Source: JABWBD01 sp040768665 (GTDB lineage Bacteria; Planctomycetota; Planctomycetia; Pirellulales; Thermoguttaceae). From it: a DNA stretch of 64,000 nt. The notes under the pieces are model-generated. The model had not been told where the DNA came from and did no database searches. It was given only the letters and a program-made list of their open reading frames with translations. The position numbers and the translations under genes are program-made. The stretch spans positions 1-64,000 of the forward strand of contig JAXGMN010000062.1 of the NCBI GenBank assembly GCA_040768665.1, given 5' to 3'. The stretch's first letter is position 1, and each line of letters begins with the position of its first letter. Positions 51,805 to 61,090 of the stretch are shown in pieces.

Positions 51805-51928
51805 GTAACCGTTCATGGGGCGGAAGAGAGGGGGACAGGTCCATGTTTTCGGCCAACGTCGTTGGCGCCAAAACACTAGAATTGGCCGAAAAATGGACCA
51901 GTCCCCGGCCGTGGGTGTGAACGGTTAC
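51805..51928. mobile_element. complete GTAACCGTT element with 8-bp target duplication
   Basis: Terminal inverted repeats GTAACCGTTCAT (51805-51816) and GTGAACGGTTAC (51917-51928) enclose the hairpin GGGGGACAGGTCCATGTTTT / AAAAATGGACCAGTCCCC. CGGCTCGG stands exactly at both outer borders (51797-51804 and 51929-51936). It codes for nothing. Confidence 0.88.
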
Positions 51929-51960
51929 CGGCTCGGCGGCCAAACGGGAGCTAGTACGCG

Positions 51961-52680
51961 GTGGAGATCTGGCCTGCAATCGACCTGCGTGGCGGTAAGT
52001 GCGTCCGCCTCCAGCAGGGGGATTATTCGCGCGAGACCGTATTCGGGGATGATCCTGCCGCAATGGCACGGCATTGGGTCAGCCAGGGCGCGGAGTGTCT
52101 GCATTTGGTGGACCTCGACGGTGCCCGGGAGGGTCGCCCCGGCAACGTCGCGGCCGTCGAGGCAATTGTTGCCGCGGTCGACGTGCCGTGCGAGCTGGGC
52201 GGAGGGATTCGGAGCGAGGAGACGATCCGCCAATGGCTCGACTCGGGGCTCGCCCGGCTGGTCGTGGGGACGCTTGCGATCAAGCAGCCGGACTGGTTTC
52301 GCCGGATGTGCCGGGAGTTCCCGGGCAGGTTGGCGTTGGGCATTGACGCGCGGGGAGGCCGGGTGGCGACGGACGGCTGGCTCGAAACGAGCGACATGGC
52401 AGCGGTCGACCTCGCCCGGCAGTTTGCCGGCGAGCCGATCGCGGCGATCATTTATACGGATATCGCGACCGACGGGATGATGGGGGGGCCGAATGTGGCG
52501 GCAATGGCCGAGATGCAGGCGGCCGTCGACTTTCCGGTGGTCGCTTCGGGAGGAGTGACGACGAAAGAGGACGTGGTGCGGCTGGCCGCCGTGCCGATGG
52601 CCGGCTGCATCATCGGCCGAGCGCTTTACGAAGGCACGCTTTCACTGCCCGACGCGCTGGAGGCGTCGCGACGCACGTAG
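51961..52680 (+). CDS. hisA: HisA, phosphoribosylformimino-AICAR isomerase
   Basis: Amadori-type isomerase of histidine synthesis, a TIM barrel. Landmarks: P-A-I-D-L-R-G-G-K-C-V-R-L at the start with the catalytic Asp, H-L-V-D-L-D-G-A, E-L-G-G-G-I-R, Y-T-D-I-A-T-D-G-M-M-G-G-P-N with the second catalytic Asp, V-A-S-G-G-V and I-I-G-R-A-L-Y-E-G. At 239 residues it is of normal length. GTG start at 51961. No other his gene is adjacent, and the palindromic element ends only 32 bases before it, inside the presumed promoter. Confidence 0.95.
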   Translation: MEIWPAIDLRGGKCVRLQQGDYSRETVFGDDPAAMARHWVSQGAECLHLVDLDGAREGRPGNVAAVEAIVAAVDVPCELGGGIRSEETIRQWLDSGLARLVVGTLAIKQPDWFRRMCREFPGRLALGIDARGGRVATDGWLETSDMAAVDLARQFAGEPIAAIIYTDIATDGMMGGPNVAAMAEMQAAVDFPVVASGGVTTKEDVVRLAAVPMAGCIIGRALYEGTLSLPDALEASRRT

Positions 52681-52710
52681 ACAGCAGACAACGGTGAAAA
52701 GGAAGTTTCC

Positions 52711-54807
52711 ATGGCGAAATACCAGGTTCAAGACATCCGCAACCTAGCGTTCTGTGGCCACGGCGGGACCGGCAAGACGACGTTGATCGACAAGATGCTG
52801 ACGACCACAGGCGCGGTCAATCGCCAGGCGAGCGTCGACGATGGGACGAGCATCTGTGATTTCGACGAGGAAGAAAAGAACCACCGGTACACCATTGAAG
52901 CCAGCGTGGTCCACTTCGACCACGGGGGCAAGCACTTCCACGTGATCGACACGCCGGGCTACGCGGATTTCATCGGGCAGACGATTGGGGCGCTTCGCGG
53001 GGTCGATACCGCCGTGATTACGGTGAACGCCCAGGCCGGCATCGAGGTGAACACCCGGCGCGTCTTCGCCGAGGCCCAGAAGGCGGGCGTCGGCCGGATG
53101 ATCCTGATCACCAAAATGGATTCGGACAACATCAACTTTGCGGAGTTGATCGACAACATCCGGGAAGTGTTCGGCGCCCAGTGCGTATTGCTGAATGTGC
53201 CGCTCGGGCAGGGGAGCGATTTCCGCGGCGTGGCCAGCACCTTGACGGTTTCCGGCGACACGGGCGGCGCCCTGATCGATCCGGCGGAGGTCAGCGAGTC
53301 GCTGCTGGAATCGATCGTCATGGCCGACGAGGACGTGATGAACCGTTATCTCGAAGGCAATCCTCCGACCGAGGAGGAACTGTCGCGGCTGATCGTGCAG
53401 GCGATCGCCGAGGGAAGCCTGATTCCGATCGTCTGTGTGTCCGGCAAGACGGGCGCGGGGCTCAAGGAATTGCTCGACGCGATGGCGCTCTGTTCGCTGC
53501 CGCCCGACGCGGTCAAACGCACGGCGAAGAAATCGGATGGCGAGGAAGTGGAGGTGAAGGCGGATGCGAACGGGCCGCTGGTCGCACAGGTGTTCAAGAC
53601 TCGGGTCGACCCGTTCGTCCAGAAGCTGAATTTCATTCGCGTCTATTCGGGTACGCTCAAGAAAGATGTGACGGTGCCGGTGGTCGGTGAGCGGAAGGGC
53701 GTGAAGATCGGGCAGTTGATGCACGTTCAAGCCGACCACATGGACCCGATCGACGAGATCGGCCCGGGCGGGATCGCGGCGGTAGCCAAGGTGGAAGAGC
53801 TCCAGACCGGCAGCACGATCGGCGAGCTCTCGATGCCGAAGATTCCGTTCCCGACGCCGATGGTCGGCCTGGCGGCGACCCCGCGGAGCCGCGGCGATGA
53901 GACGAAGCTCTCGGGATCGCTCCAGAAGGTGACGCAGGAGGATTCGACCTTCCGGGTCGAACGCGACCAGCAGACCAAGGAAATGGTCATCACCGGGATG
54001 AGCGAGTTGCACCTTCAGATTATCCAGGAGCGGCTCAAGCGGCGTGACAAGGTGGAGTTGGACACGAAAGAGCCCAAAATCCCATACCGCGAGACGATCC
54101 AGGCGAACGCGGAGGGGATGTACCGCCACAAGAAGCAAAGCGGTGGACGAGGGCAGTTCGGCGAGGTCCATATCCGCATGTTCCCGCTGCCCAAGGACGT
54201 CGACGTCGAGCAGTGGGCTACGAAGAGTCGATTTCCCTCCTTGAAGGAAATCCACTATCGCGAAGAGGACAACTTCCTCTGGATCGACTCGGTCGTCGGC
54301 GGAACGATCCCGGGCAACTTCATGCCGGCGGTGGAGAAGGGTTTTCTCGATCGACTTACTCGCGGCGTGATCGCCGGGTATCGCGTGCAGGACGTTTGCG
54401 TGGAGGTGCACTTCGGGAAGCACCACCCGGTCGACAGCTCGGAACAGGCTTTCAAGACGGCGTCGTCGATGGCGTTCCGAAACGTCTTCCAGCAGGCCAA
54501 GCCTTCGCTGCTGGAGCCGATTGTGAAAATGGAGATCACGGTTCCCAGCGACAAGGTGGGCGATATCAACAGCGATATGTCTGGGCGGCGGGGCCGGGTG
54601 CTGGGAATGGAGGCCGCAGGCGGCGGGCTGACCACCATCACTGCCGAGGTGCCGCTGGCGGAAGTGACGACCTACGCGCGCGGGCTGTCGAGCATTACGG
54701 GCGGCCAGGGAAGCTACTCGATGGAGTTCAGCCACTACGAGGCGGTGCCGGGGAATGTCCAGGCGGACATTATCAAGGCGGCCAAGCTGGAGGAGGAAGA
54801 GGAGTAG
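52711..54807 (+). CDS. elongation factor G paralogue
   Basis: Translational GTPase of the EF-G family, 698 residues with all five domains. It is not the housekeeping copy: G1 reads G-H-G-G-T-G-K-T instead of A-H-I-D-A-G-K-T, G3 is D-T-P-G-Y-A-D-F rather than D-T-P-G-H-V-D-F, and the switch I R-G-I-T-I is R-Y-T-I. G4 (T-K-M-D) is kept. Such divergent EF-G2-type paralogues may favour recycling or stress translation. The C-terminus is a run of glutamates. AAGGAAG precedes the ATG; it follows hisA by 30 bases. Confidence 0.9.
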   Translation: MAKYQVQDIRNLAFCGHGGTGKTTLIDKMLTTTGAVNRQASVDDGTSICDFDEEEKNHRYTIEASVVHFDHGGKHFHVIDTPGYADFIGQTIGALRGVDTAVITVNAQAGIEVNTRRVFAEAQKAGVGRMILITKMDSDNINFAELIDNIREVFGAQCVLLNVPLGQGSDFRGVASTLTVSGDTGGALIDPAEVSESLLESIVMADEDVMNRYLEGNPPTEEELSRLIVQAIAEGSLIPIVCVSGKTGAGLKELLDAMALCSLPPDAVKRTAKKSDGEEVEVKADANGPLVAQVFKTRVDPFVQKLNFIRVYSGTLKKDVTVPVVGERKGVKIGQLMHVQADHMDPIDEIGPGGIAAVAKVEELQTGSTIGELSMPKIPFPTPMVGLAATPRSRGDETKLSGSLQKVTQEDSTFRVERDQQTKEMVITGMSELHLQIIQERLKRRDKVELDTKEPKIPYRETIQANAEGMYRHKKQSGGRGQFGEVHIRMFPLPKDVDVEQWATKSRFPSLKEIHYREEDNFLWIDSVVGGTIPGNFMPAVEKGFLDRLTRGVIAGYRVQDVCVEVHFGKHHPVDSSEQAFKTASSMAFRNVFQQAKPSLLEPIVKMEITVPSDKVGDINSDMSGRRGRVLGMEAAGGGLTTITAEVPLAEVTTYARGLSSITGGQGSYSMEFSHYEAVPGNVQADIIKAAKLEEEEE

Positions 54808-54907
54808 GGGTGACTGTTTGGCTGGTCTGATGAAAAAGGATGAAAAAGCCGGGCACCGGAAGTACCTTTAGTGGCCCGGCTGCTCGGAAGCAATCGCTTA
54901 CCCCTTT

Positions 54908-54941
54908 GGCAGCCCGGCTGCTCGGAAGCAGCCGGGCTGCC
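54908..54941. repeat. GC-rich palindrome after the EF-G gene
   Basis: 14-base arms GGCAGCCCGGCTGC and complement; the unit CCCGGCTGCTCGGAAGCA also occurs 38 bases upstream. No T-run, so not an ordinary terminator. Confidence 0.6.
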
Positions 54942-55108
54942 TCGGCGCTTATTTGCTAAGGCCGGATGCCCGAGGTATCCGAAAAGAGAGACATCCGGGT
55001 TGATTCGGGGCGCGGGCGCGCCTAGGATTAGCGTCGGAGAAGCGGAGCGAAAAGAGCATCCCGTGCATTCATCTTACCAGGCTTGCCTCACCTGCCGTTG
55101 TCTGTGTC

Positions 55109-55134
55109 GCTGTCCGGTCTGAGGACCGGACAGC
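55109..55134 (+). promoter_or_regulatory. leader hairpin before cysE
   Basis: Perfect 10-base stem GCTGTCCGGT / ACCGGACAGC with loop CTGAGG, about 100 bases before the start codon. It may be an attenuator or a terminator of unknown upstream transcription. Confidence 0.3.
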
Positions 55135-55238
55135 CCAAGCCTTCTATTTCCATCGCTTCCGCAAGTCTTTATTCCGTCCGCTGAAACGGCTTGTTCATCG
55201 CCGTGTTCGCCTGCGCGCCCTGCCCGGAGTGAGTTTCC

Positions 55239-56234
55239 ATGGCCTCCGACTTTCGCCTTAAAGAACGTCTTCCCGAACTGACGGACCGCATCGTCAGTAC
55301 GTATGCCGAGGTCGGTACGATCCACCACCTCGGCTATTGTCCATTGCCGAACTATGAAACAGTCATTTCCGCGACGGAGAAACTGAAGGAGATCCTCTAT
55401 CCGGGTTACCGGCGGCGGGACAATCTGCACTTGGGAAACGTCACGTACCATGTCGGTGATCTGATCGACAAGCTGCATGACGAATTGACCGCGCAGATCG
55501 CGCGGGCACTGTGTCATGAGGTCGGCGGCAACTTCACGTGCAATCCCCAGAAGCGGCAAGACTTCGAGGCGATGGGGCAGGCTCGGACGATGACGTTTCT
55601 GGAGCAACTGCCGCGGCTTCGGAAAATTCTGGCGTTGGACGTCGAGGCTGCCTACGCCGGCGATCCGGCGTGCAAATCGCTGGACGAGGTGATCTTCTGT
55701 TATCCCGGACTGGAGGCGATCACGGTGTACCGGCTCGCTCATCTGCTGCACGAGCTTGGTGTCCCGCTCATTCCGCGAATGATGACCGAATGGGCCCACG
55801 GCCGCACCGGGATCGATATCCACCCCGGGGCGAAGATCGGCAAAAACTTCTTTATCGATCACGGCACCGGCGTCGTGATCGGGGAAACTTGCGAGATCGG
55901 CGACTGGGTGAAGCTTTACCAAGGCGTGACGCTTGGGGCGTTGAGCTTTGCGAAGGATGCGGAAGGGAGGCTGGTCCGGGGAGTCAAGCGGCACCCGACG
56001 ATCGAAGACCGCGTGGTGATTTACGCGAACGCCACGGTGCTCGGCGGGGAGACGGTTATCGGACACGACGCGGTGATCGGTTCCAGCGTTTGGATCACCC
56101 AGTCGGTTGCCCCGCATAGCACGGTGACGCTGGAGCGGCCGGGACTGCGAGTGCGAGGGGATCGCACGGACGAGCTATCGGCGGTGGTTTCATCTGCGAC
56201 GGATCCGCCGGACCACGCCTCGCGCGGCCAGTAG
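55239..56234 (+). CDS. cysE: serine O-acetyltransferase (EpsC/CysE type)
   Basis: Acetylates serine from acetyl-CoA, giving O-acetylserine for cysteine synthesis. The C-terminal left-handed beta helix is clear: G-I-D-I-H-P-G-A-K-I-G, F-F-I-D-H-G-T-G-V-V-I-G-E-T, I-G-D-W-V-K-L-Y-Q-G-V-T-L-G-A, H-P-T-I-E-D-R-V-V-I-Y-A-N-A-T-V-L-G-G. The 331 residues include a long helical N-terminal region, as in the EpsC branch. The last 20 residues are not conserved-looking and run 45 bases into the convergent YfhO-like gene. Confidence 0.9.
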   Translation: MASDFRLKERLPELTDRIVSTYAEVGTIHHLGYCPLPNYETVISATEKLKEILYPGYRRRDNLHLGNVTYHVGDLIDKLHDELTAQIARALCHEVGGNFTCNPQKRQDFEAMGQARTMTFLEQLPRLRKILALDVEAAYAGDPACKSLDEVIFCYPGLEAITVYRLAHLLHELGVPLIPRMMTEWAHGRTGIDIHPGAKIGKNFFIDHGTGVVIGETCEIGDWVKLYQGVTLGALSFAKDAEGRLVRGVKRHPTIEDRVVIYANATVLGGETVIGHDAVIGSSVWITQSVAPHSTVTLERPGLRVRGDRTDELSAVVSSATDPPDHASRGQ

Positions 56235-58991
56235 GATGCATGACGCGGCGGTTGCCACGGCGCCCCAGGTGAAGCTCGCCGGACGGTAGCGAAATATCAG
56301 CCGGTGATTCCCCGGCTCGAGCCAGGCGCCTCGCATGACCCGGTTGGTGCAGAGAATCGGCGCGGGGCGGGCGGGGGTGTCGTCGGATGCCACGTCCAAC
56401 TCCCAGCCGGGGAAGAACTGATCGCAGAGCACGACGAGACCCGGGCGGTCGAGCGTGGCGGCGAGTTCGACGCGGGTGGGCGTGTCGAGGAGGACCTTGC
56501 AGGAAGCAGCAGAAAGGGGCCGGGAACCCTTTTCCATGTCGGCCGGGCGGGCTTCCATGGCATGACGCGTAGCCCGAGATGGAAAAAGACTCCCGGCCCC
56601 TTCAACCAGGGCCGTTTGTTTGAAGTCTCTCGGTTTGCCGTGGGGCCAGAAGACCTGGCGGGTTCGGCGGCGGAGGGCTTCAGCGACGTTGCTGGACAAT
56701 TCAGGCAGCGTTTCGCATCGGTGCACGATCCACGCTCGCGGCAGGGGATCCGGGAGAAAGCAGATCGAGGCGTTCTTGAGAGCGGCAATGGGCTGAATTC
56801 TTGGGACCGCATGGCTCAGTTTCGCCCTTTCCGGGCTCGGATCCATGTTGTTGCCTCCGGTCCCCGGGGCTGCGTCCCGGGCTATTGGCTGGCGCCCTTT
56901 CAGGGCAGGAACTCCGTCGAGCACGGCGTATCGGGCAAACCACTCGGCAATGGCTCCTTCGCCTGACTCCTGTCTTGCGAGTCTCAGAAGCATGCGGTAG
57001 TCGTAGGGCATCAAAGCGCCATGGACTTCGGCCAGCGAAATGCCTGCCGGAAGAGGATATTTAGGAAAGAGCGTGTCGCGGTCCCATCGGACCGCTTCGG
57101 CAATCCTGTTCGGCGAAGGCGAATCTCTCCACTCAGGCGGCATCCAAAGCGGCGAGCGAAAGACGCGGTAGGGCTGGCCGTCGCCGTGTCGCGAGTCGTG
57201 ATGTCTCATAGCGGCTGCAGCTTTCGGCTCCTGATGCCACAAGCGGGCCGGTGCGGTTGCGACCATCCAACCGTTGGCAATGGCCAGGTCGGCGGCTGTC
57301 AGCAAGAGCGCCAGGATGGGAGGCCACGCGCCGGCGTTATGTTGCCGGAGAAGAATCGAAAAAACTCCACAGAGGATGGCCGTCTGGAGAAAACCAAAAG
57401 TCAGGTCGGTGGCCGCTCCTCGAGGATCGAAGGGACCGAACAGAGGGCTCGGCGGGGCGCCCGCCAGCCAGGCGGCCCAGAACGGCCGGAGGGCTGCCAT
57501 GGCGGCGGCGCCCAACAGGCTGAGGCCGCCGAGCCAGATCAGACTTCGCCGCAGTCCGGCAGGCTGTTGGGAAAACGCCCGGTCCCATCCGCGTGCGGCC
57601 AACAGGCTTAGCGCCAGCGTGGCTACGACGAGCAACTTCGCCGGGTAGCGGAAATAGATGTAGCCGGGCAGCAGGACCGTCATCAGCCAGTAGAGCCCGC
57701 CGACCGGCGCTCCGAATGCCCACGGTGCCTGGGGATTGCGTCCGGCGGCGAGTTGGATCTCGTGTAGGATCCAGCCTAGACCGTACCATCCGAAGCCGGC
57801 CGCGACGGCGAAAACCGCGACCCAGGAGAGCCAGCGATCCCGCGGATCTCCACGGCGGAACCGCATGGACCAGATCGCCAGGACCAACGGGAGCAATCCC
57901 AGGTAGAGCGATGGAGTCCAAACGCGGCCCTCGGCGGGAATCGCCTCCATCCAGCGACGATGGGTCGGAAACTGGCGACCGCCGAAGTTGGGCCAAACGA
58001 ATTCGGGGAGTCGCCAGGGACCGACGCTGAAGTGGTAAACTTCTTCGTGGTGCGTGTGCGGGTCGATGTTGCGGCACAAGAGGCCGTCGGCCCAACGTTC
58101 GCCGGCGGTGCGATAGGGAAGCTCGTAAAGACTGCGTGCGACGGTGGCGGCGGTGCGGTCGGTCCGGCGGCTGTACTCGGCGGAGGGAATCCACTGGATC
58201 GCCGACAGGCCGAGCGCGAGCAGGGCAGCCGTGGCGAGCAGGACGAGTCGGCGCGGCGTCTTACGGGCATCAGATTGAGATTCCGTATGCGGGCTTCGAC
58301 GAGACGCCCACGCCAGGATCGCCGCGTAGAAGAGGGCCATCAGGCCGGCATGATAGGCGGCCTGGGGATCGCCGCCGAGGACCATCATGGCAATCACGAC
58401 TCCCAGGCCGATCGCTGCGTTGAAGTCCCGGTCGACGAGGGTGCGGTGGATGGCAAGCAGCGCCAGCGGGAGCCATGCGGCGCCTACAAGATAGACGATG
58501 TTGCAGTACTGAAAGAGGACGCTCCCGGAAAAGGCATAGGACATCGCGGCGATCGTGGCGGCTTCGCGGCTCGCTTGCCAACGCCTGGCCACGGCGTAGG
58601 CTGCAACGGCGGCAAACAGGACGTGGCCGACGACATAGAGCCGGAAGTTCCAGTCGTATCCCAACGGAAGGAAGAAGAGGAGCTTGGCCGGATAGAAGAC
58701 GCCGGCCGTCGCATCGGCTGCCAGCGGCACGCCGAGGTTTTCGTGGGGATTCCAGAGAGGAACCGTTCCGGACGCCCACTGGTCGTGCACGAATTGGAAC
58801 AGCGGATAGTAGTAGTGCGCCGCGTCGCGCCAGGCGAAGAGGTGGTCGAAGAAGAGGACATCGGCAAACAGCCAGGAGGTGACCGCGGCGAAGAGCGTCA
58901 GAATGAAAGGTCGTGAGAGACGATGCATGCCACAATCCAGGGCTGGGGTGATTTCGGAGGCCGGCAGGGCGGTCGTCTCTTGGTCGGGCAT
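56190..58991 (-). CDS. YfhO-family multipass membrane protein
   Basis: Large (933 residues) integral membrane protein of the YfhO/GtrG-like group, which in other bacteria helps glycosylate cell-wall or surface polymers from lipid-linked sugars. The N-terminal pattern F-A-W-R-D-A-A-H-Y-Y-Y-P-L-F-Q-F and L-W-N-P-H-E-N-L-G-V-P-L-A-A-D is typical, and about twelve hydrophobic segments run to residue 600. A soluble region then ends in V-A-S-D-D-T-P, R-G-A-W-L-E-P-G-N-H-R-L-I-F-R-Y-R-P and a last membrane helix. ATG at 58991; another 21 codons on. No clear ribosome site for either. Confidence 0.82.
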   Translation of the reverse strand: MPDQETTALPASEITPALDCGMHRLSRPFILTLFAAVTSWLFADVLFFDHLFAWRDAAHYYYPLFQFVHDQWASGTVPLWNPHENLGVPLAADATAGVFYPAKLLFFLPLGYDWNFRLYVVGHVLFAAVAAYAVARRWQASREAATIAAMSYAFSGSVLFQYCNIVYLVGAAWLPLALLAIHRTLVDRDFNAAIGLGVVIAMMVLGGDPQAAYHAGLMALFYAAILAWASRRSPHTESQSDARKTPRRLVLLATAALLALGLSAIQWIPSAEYSRRTDRTAATVARSLYELPYRTAGERWADGLLCRNIDPHTHHEEVYHFSVGPWRLPEFVWPNFGGRQFPTHRRWMEAIPAEGRVWTPSLYLGLLPLVLAIWSMRFRRGDPRDRWLSWVAVFAVAAGFGWYGLGWILHEIQLAAGRNPQAPWAFGAPVGGLYWLMTVLLPGYIYFRYPAKLLVVATLALSLLAARGWDRAFSQQPAGLRRSLIWLGGLSLLGAAAMAALRPFWAAWLAGAPPSPLFGPFDPRGAATDLTFGFLQTAILCGVFSILLRQHNAGAWPPILALLLTAADLAIANGWMVATAPARLWHQEPKAAAAMRHHDSRHGDGQPYRVFRSPLWMPPEWRDSPSPNRIAEAVRWDRDTLFPKYPLPAGISLAEVHGALMPYDYRMLLRLARQESGEGAIAEWFARYAVLDGVPALKGRQPIARDAAPGTGGNNMDPSPERAKLSHAVPRIQPIAALKNASICFLPDPLPRAWIVHRCETLPELSSNVAEALRRRTRQVFWPHGKPRDFKQTALVEGAGSLFPSRATRHAMEARPADMEKGSRPLSAASCKVLLDTPTRVELAATLDRPGLVVLCDQFFPGWELDVASDDTPARPAPILCTNRVMRGAWLEPGNHRLIFRYRPASFTWGAVATAASCILLAARGVVRRIRRR

Positions 58992-59107
58992 CGCCGAGAG
59001 GAGACACGGTCCTTCGCCTTCCGAACGTGACGGCGGATCCTATGCATTTCAGGATGATGCAACGCCTCGAGTTCGTCCAGCGCCGGAGGCCCACTGGGAC
59101 GTCCTGG

Positions 59108-59157
59108 CCTGTGGGAGGCCGAGGTGAGCAATCACCCGGGGCGACCCGGCCCACAGG
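59108..59157. repeat. palindrome with GGTGAGCAATCACCC core
   Basis: Same core as 3606-3646 but with arms CCTGTGGG/CCCACAGG. It lies beyond the stop of the ACT gene. Confidence 0.7.
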
Positions 59158-59194
59158 CGGGCGACCCACAGGGCCACCGGAGCCGCATCGCAAG

Positions 59195-59641
59195 TCAATC
59201 GAGGTCGCCGTACACTTCGACGCTCCGGAGGACATTGACCCCTGCGCCGGTCAATGCCTCGATGGCGCGGTCGGCGTTGTCGAACCGGAAGACCAGGACG
59301 GCCTTCCTTCCGGGGTGCTCGGCGAAAGCATACATATATTCGACATTGACGCCGGCGACTTCGACCACCGCGAGGATACCAGCCAGCCCGCCGGGCCGAT
59401 CGGGCACTTCGATGGCCAGCACCTCGGTGACGCTGACAACCAGCCCGGCGTCTTCAAGGACACGTTTGGCCTTCTCCCAGTCGCGGACCACCAATCGCAG
59501 GATTCCGAATTGCTGCGTGTCGGCCAGCGAGAGGGTGGCGATGTTGACGCCCACCTCGGCCAGCGCCTTGATCGGCGACGACAAATGGCCGGGCTTGTTT
59601 TCGATGAATACGGAAAGCTGATGGATCTTCATGGTTTTCAT
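59195..59641 (-). CDS. protein with two ACT domains
   Basis: 148-residue protein made of two ACT domains (about residues 5-70 and 76-145). The first has Q-L-S-V-F-I-E-N-K-P-G-H-L, N-I-A-T-L-S-L-A-D and L-R-L-V-V-R-D; the second, E-V-P-D-R-P-G-G-L-A-G-I-L and V-E-Y-M-Y-A-F. ACT domains bind amino acids. It is the last gene of the indolepyruvate oxidoreductase operon, 49 bases after the ligase, so it probably senses an aromatic amino acid. Start at the ATG 59641; an ATG three codons later is possible. Confidence 0.88.
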   Translation of the reverse strand: MKTMKIHQLSVFIENKPGHLSSPIKALAEVGVNIATLSLADTQQFGILRLVVRDWEKAKRVLEDAGLVVSVTEVLAIEVPDRPGGLAGILAVVEVAGVNVEYMYAFAEHPGRKAVLVFRFDNADRAIEALTGAGVNVLRSVEVYGDLD

Positions 59642-59690
59642 TGCCGGTCGCACCGGTGGCGCTTCGACGGCGCCGCGGATCACCGGCTCC

Positions 59691-61025
59691 TCATATCTGG
59701 CGATTGTCGACCACCCGTTTCGCTTTTCCTTCACTCCGCTGGATCGTGTGCGGCTCGACGAGGCTGACGGCAACCCGGATGCCGAGCGTATGCTCGATTT
59801 GCCTGGCGATCCGGTCCTGCAGGCTCTCCAGCGCGCTGACGCGGTCGCTGAACATCTCGGGCGTGACCTCGATGCGGACTTCGATCTGATCGAGCCCCTT
59901 TTCTCGTGCAAGCACGATCTGATAGTGGGGGAGGGTGTCTTCCACGGCCAGCAGCGCGGTCTCGATCTGCGAGGGGAAGACGTTCACGCCGCGAATGATG
60001 AACATGTCGTCGCTGCGACGGAGGATCCGCTCGATCTTGCGAATCGTCCGCCCGCAGGGGCACGGCTCGGCGAAGATCGTCGTGACATCGCGAGTGCGGT
60101 AGCGTATCATCGGCATCGCTTCCTTGCTGAGCGTGGTGAGCACCAGTTCGCCTTCGTGGCCATCGGGCAGGGGGTCGCCGGTCGCCGGGTCGATGATCTC
60201 CGGGTAGAAATGGTCCTCGAAGATATGCAGTCCGTGCTGGGCGCGGCATTCCGCGCCGACGCCCGGGCCGATGATCTCTGAAAGCCCGTAGATGTCGAAC
60301 GCTTGAATACCAGCGGTTTGCTGAATCCGCTGCCGCATCGCTTCCGTCCAGGGCTCCGCGCCAAAGACTCCGGCGCGCAACGGCAGCGTTTTGAAGTCGA
60401 CGCCGAGTTCGCCGGCGCGTTCCATAAGATGAAGGAAATAGCTGGGCGTGCAACAGATGGCCGACACGCCGAAGTCTTTCATGATCATGATCTGGCGGTC
60501 GGTGTTGCCGCCCGAGGCTGGAATGACTGTCGCTCCGAGCGTCTCGGCGCCGTAGTGCAGCCCGAGCCCGCCGGTGAACAGGCCGTAGCCGTAGGAGTTC
60601 TGAATCACGTCGCCTTCGTGGAGGCCGAACGAGGCCAGCGCGCGGGCGATCACTTCGGCCCAGACCTCGACATCCCGTTTTGTGTAGGCGACGACAATCG
60701 GCTTGCCGGTGGTGCCGCTGGAGGCGTGCAGTCGGACCACGTCGTGCATGGGACAAGCGAACAGGCCGAAGGGATAGGAATCCCGGAGGTCGGCCTTTAC
60801 CGTAAAGGGAAGGGCCGCGATGTCATCGATCGCGCGGAATTGCTCCGGACGGACGCCCGCATCGTCCATTCGCCGGCGGTAAACCGCGACGTTTTCGTAA
60901 GCCCGGCGAACCACCTGCCGCAACCGCCGGGATTGCAGATCGCGAAGATAGCGCGCGGGCACGTAGTCGGGGCTGCTGGCCGGGTGGAATGGTTCCGATA
61001 TGCAGTCGTCGAGTGGTCGGTTCAT
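59691..61025 (-). CDS. paaK: phenylacetate--CoA ligase
   Basis: Activates phenylacetate, or a related aryl acetate, with ATP and CoA. The 444 residues carry S-S-G-T-T-G-K-P-I-V-V-A-Y-T (ATP loop), Y-G-L-S-E-I-I-G-P-G, Y-R-T-R-D-V-T and C-P-C-G-R-T, with R-R-S-D-D-M-F-I-I-R-G-V-N-V-F-P-S as in the PaaK family. The start is the ATG at 61025 (M-N-R-P-L-D-D). Downstream of indolepyruvate oxidoreductase, it fits either handling of the aryl acetic acid freed by hydrolysis of aryl-CoA or energy recovery in reverse. Confidence 0.95.
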   Translation of the reverse strand: MNRPLDDCISEPFHPASSPDYVPARYLRDLQSRRLRQVVRRAYENVAVYRRRMDDAGVRPEQFRAIDDIAALPFTVKADLRDSYPFGLFACPMHDVVRLHASSGTTGKPIVVAYTKRDVEVWAEVIARALASFGLHEGDVIQNSYGYGLFTGGLGLHYGAETLGATVIPASGGNTDRQIMIMKDFGVSAICCTPSYFLHLMERAGELGVDFKTLPLRAGVFGAEPWTEAMRQRIQQTAGIQAFDIYGLSEIIGPGVGAECRAQHGLHIFEDHFYPEIIDPATGDPLPDGHEGELVLTTLSKEAMPMIRYRTRDVTTIFAEPCPCGRTIRKIERILRRSDDMFIIRGVNVFPSQIETALLAVEDTLPHYQIVLAREKGLDQIEVRIEVTPEMFSDRVSALESLQDRIARQIEHTLGIRVAVSLVEPHTIQRSEGKAKRVVDNRQI

Positions 61026-61090
61026 CAAAAAGCCGTCTATTCCGGTGGGAGCCGAGGGGCCCAACGCGACACTTCCGTAGCCATCGATCT

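Larger units (their letters stand above)
54808..55238. other. 431-bp gap with two hairpins
   Basis: Contains GGCAGCCCGGCTGC / GCAGCCGGGCTGCC (54908-54941), probably a dispersed palindrome, and GCTGTCCGGT / ACCGGACAGC (55109-55134) upstream of the acetyltransferase gene. No coding frame is supported. Confidence 0.6.

Noticed and set aside
52744..54735. Minus-strand frame of 663 codons opposite the EF-G gene
   Set aside because: Antisense of a clear EF-G.
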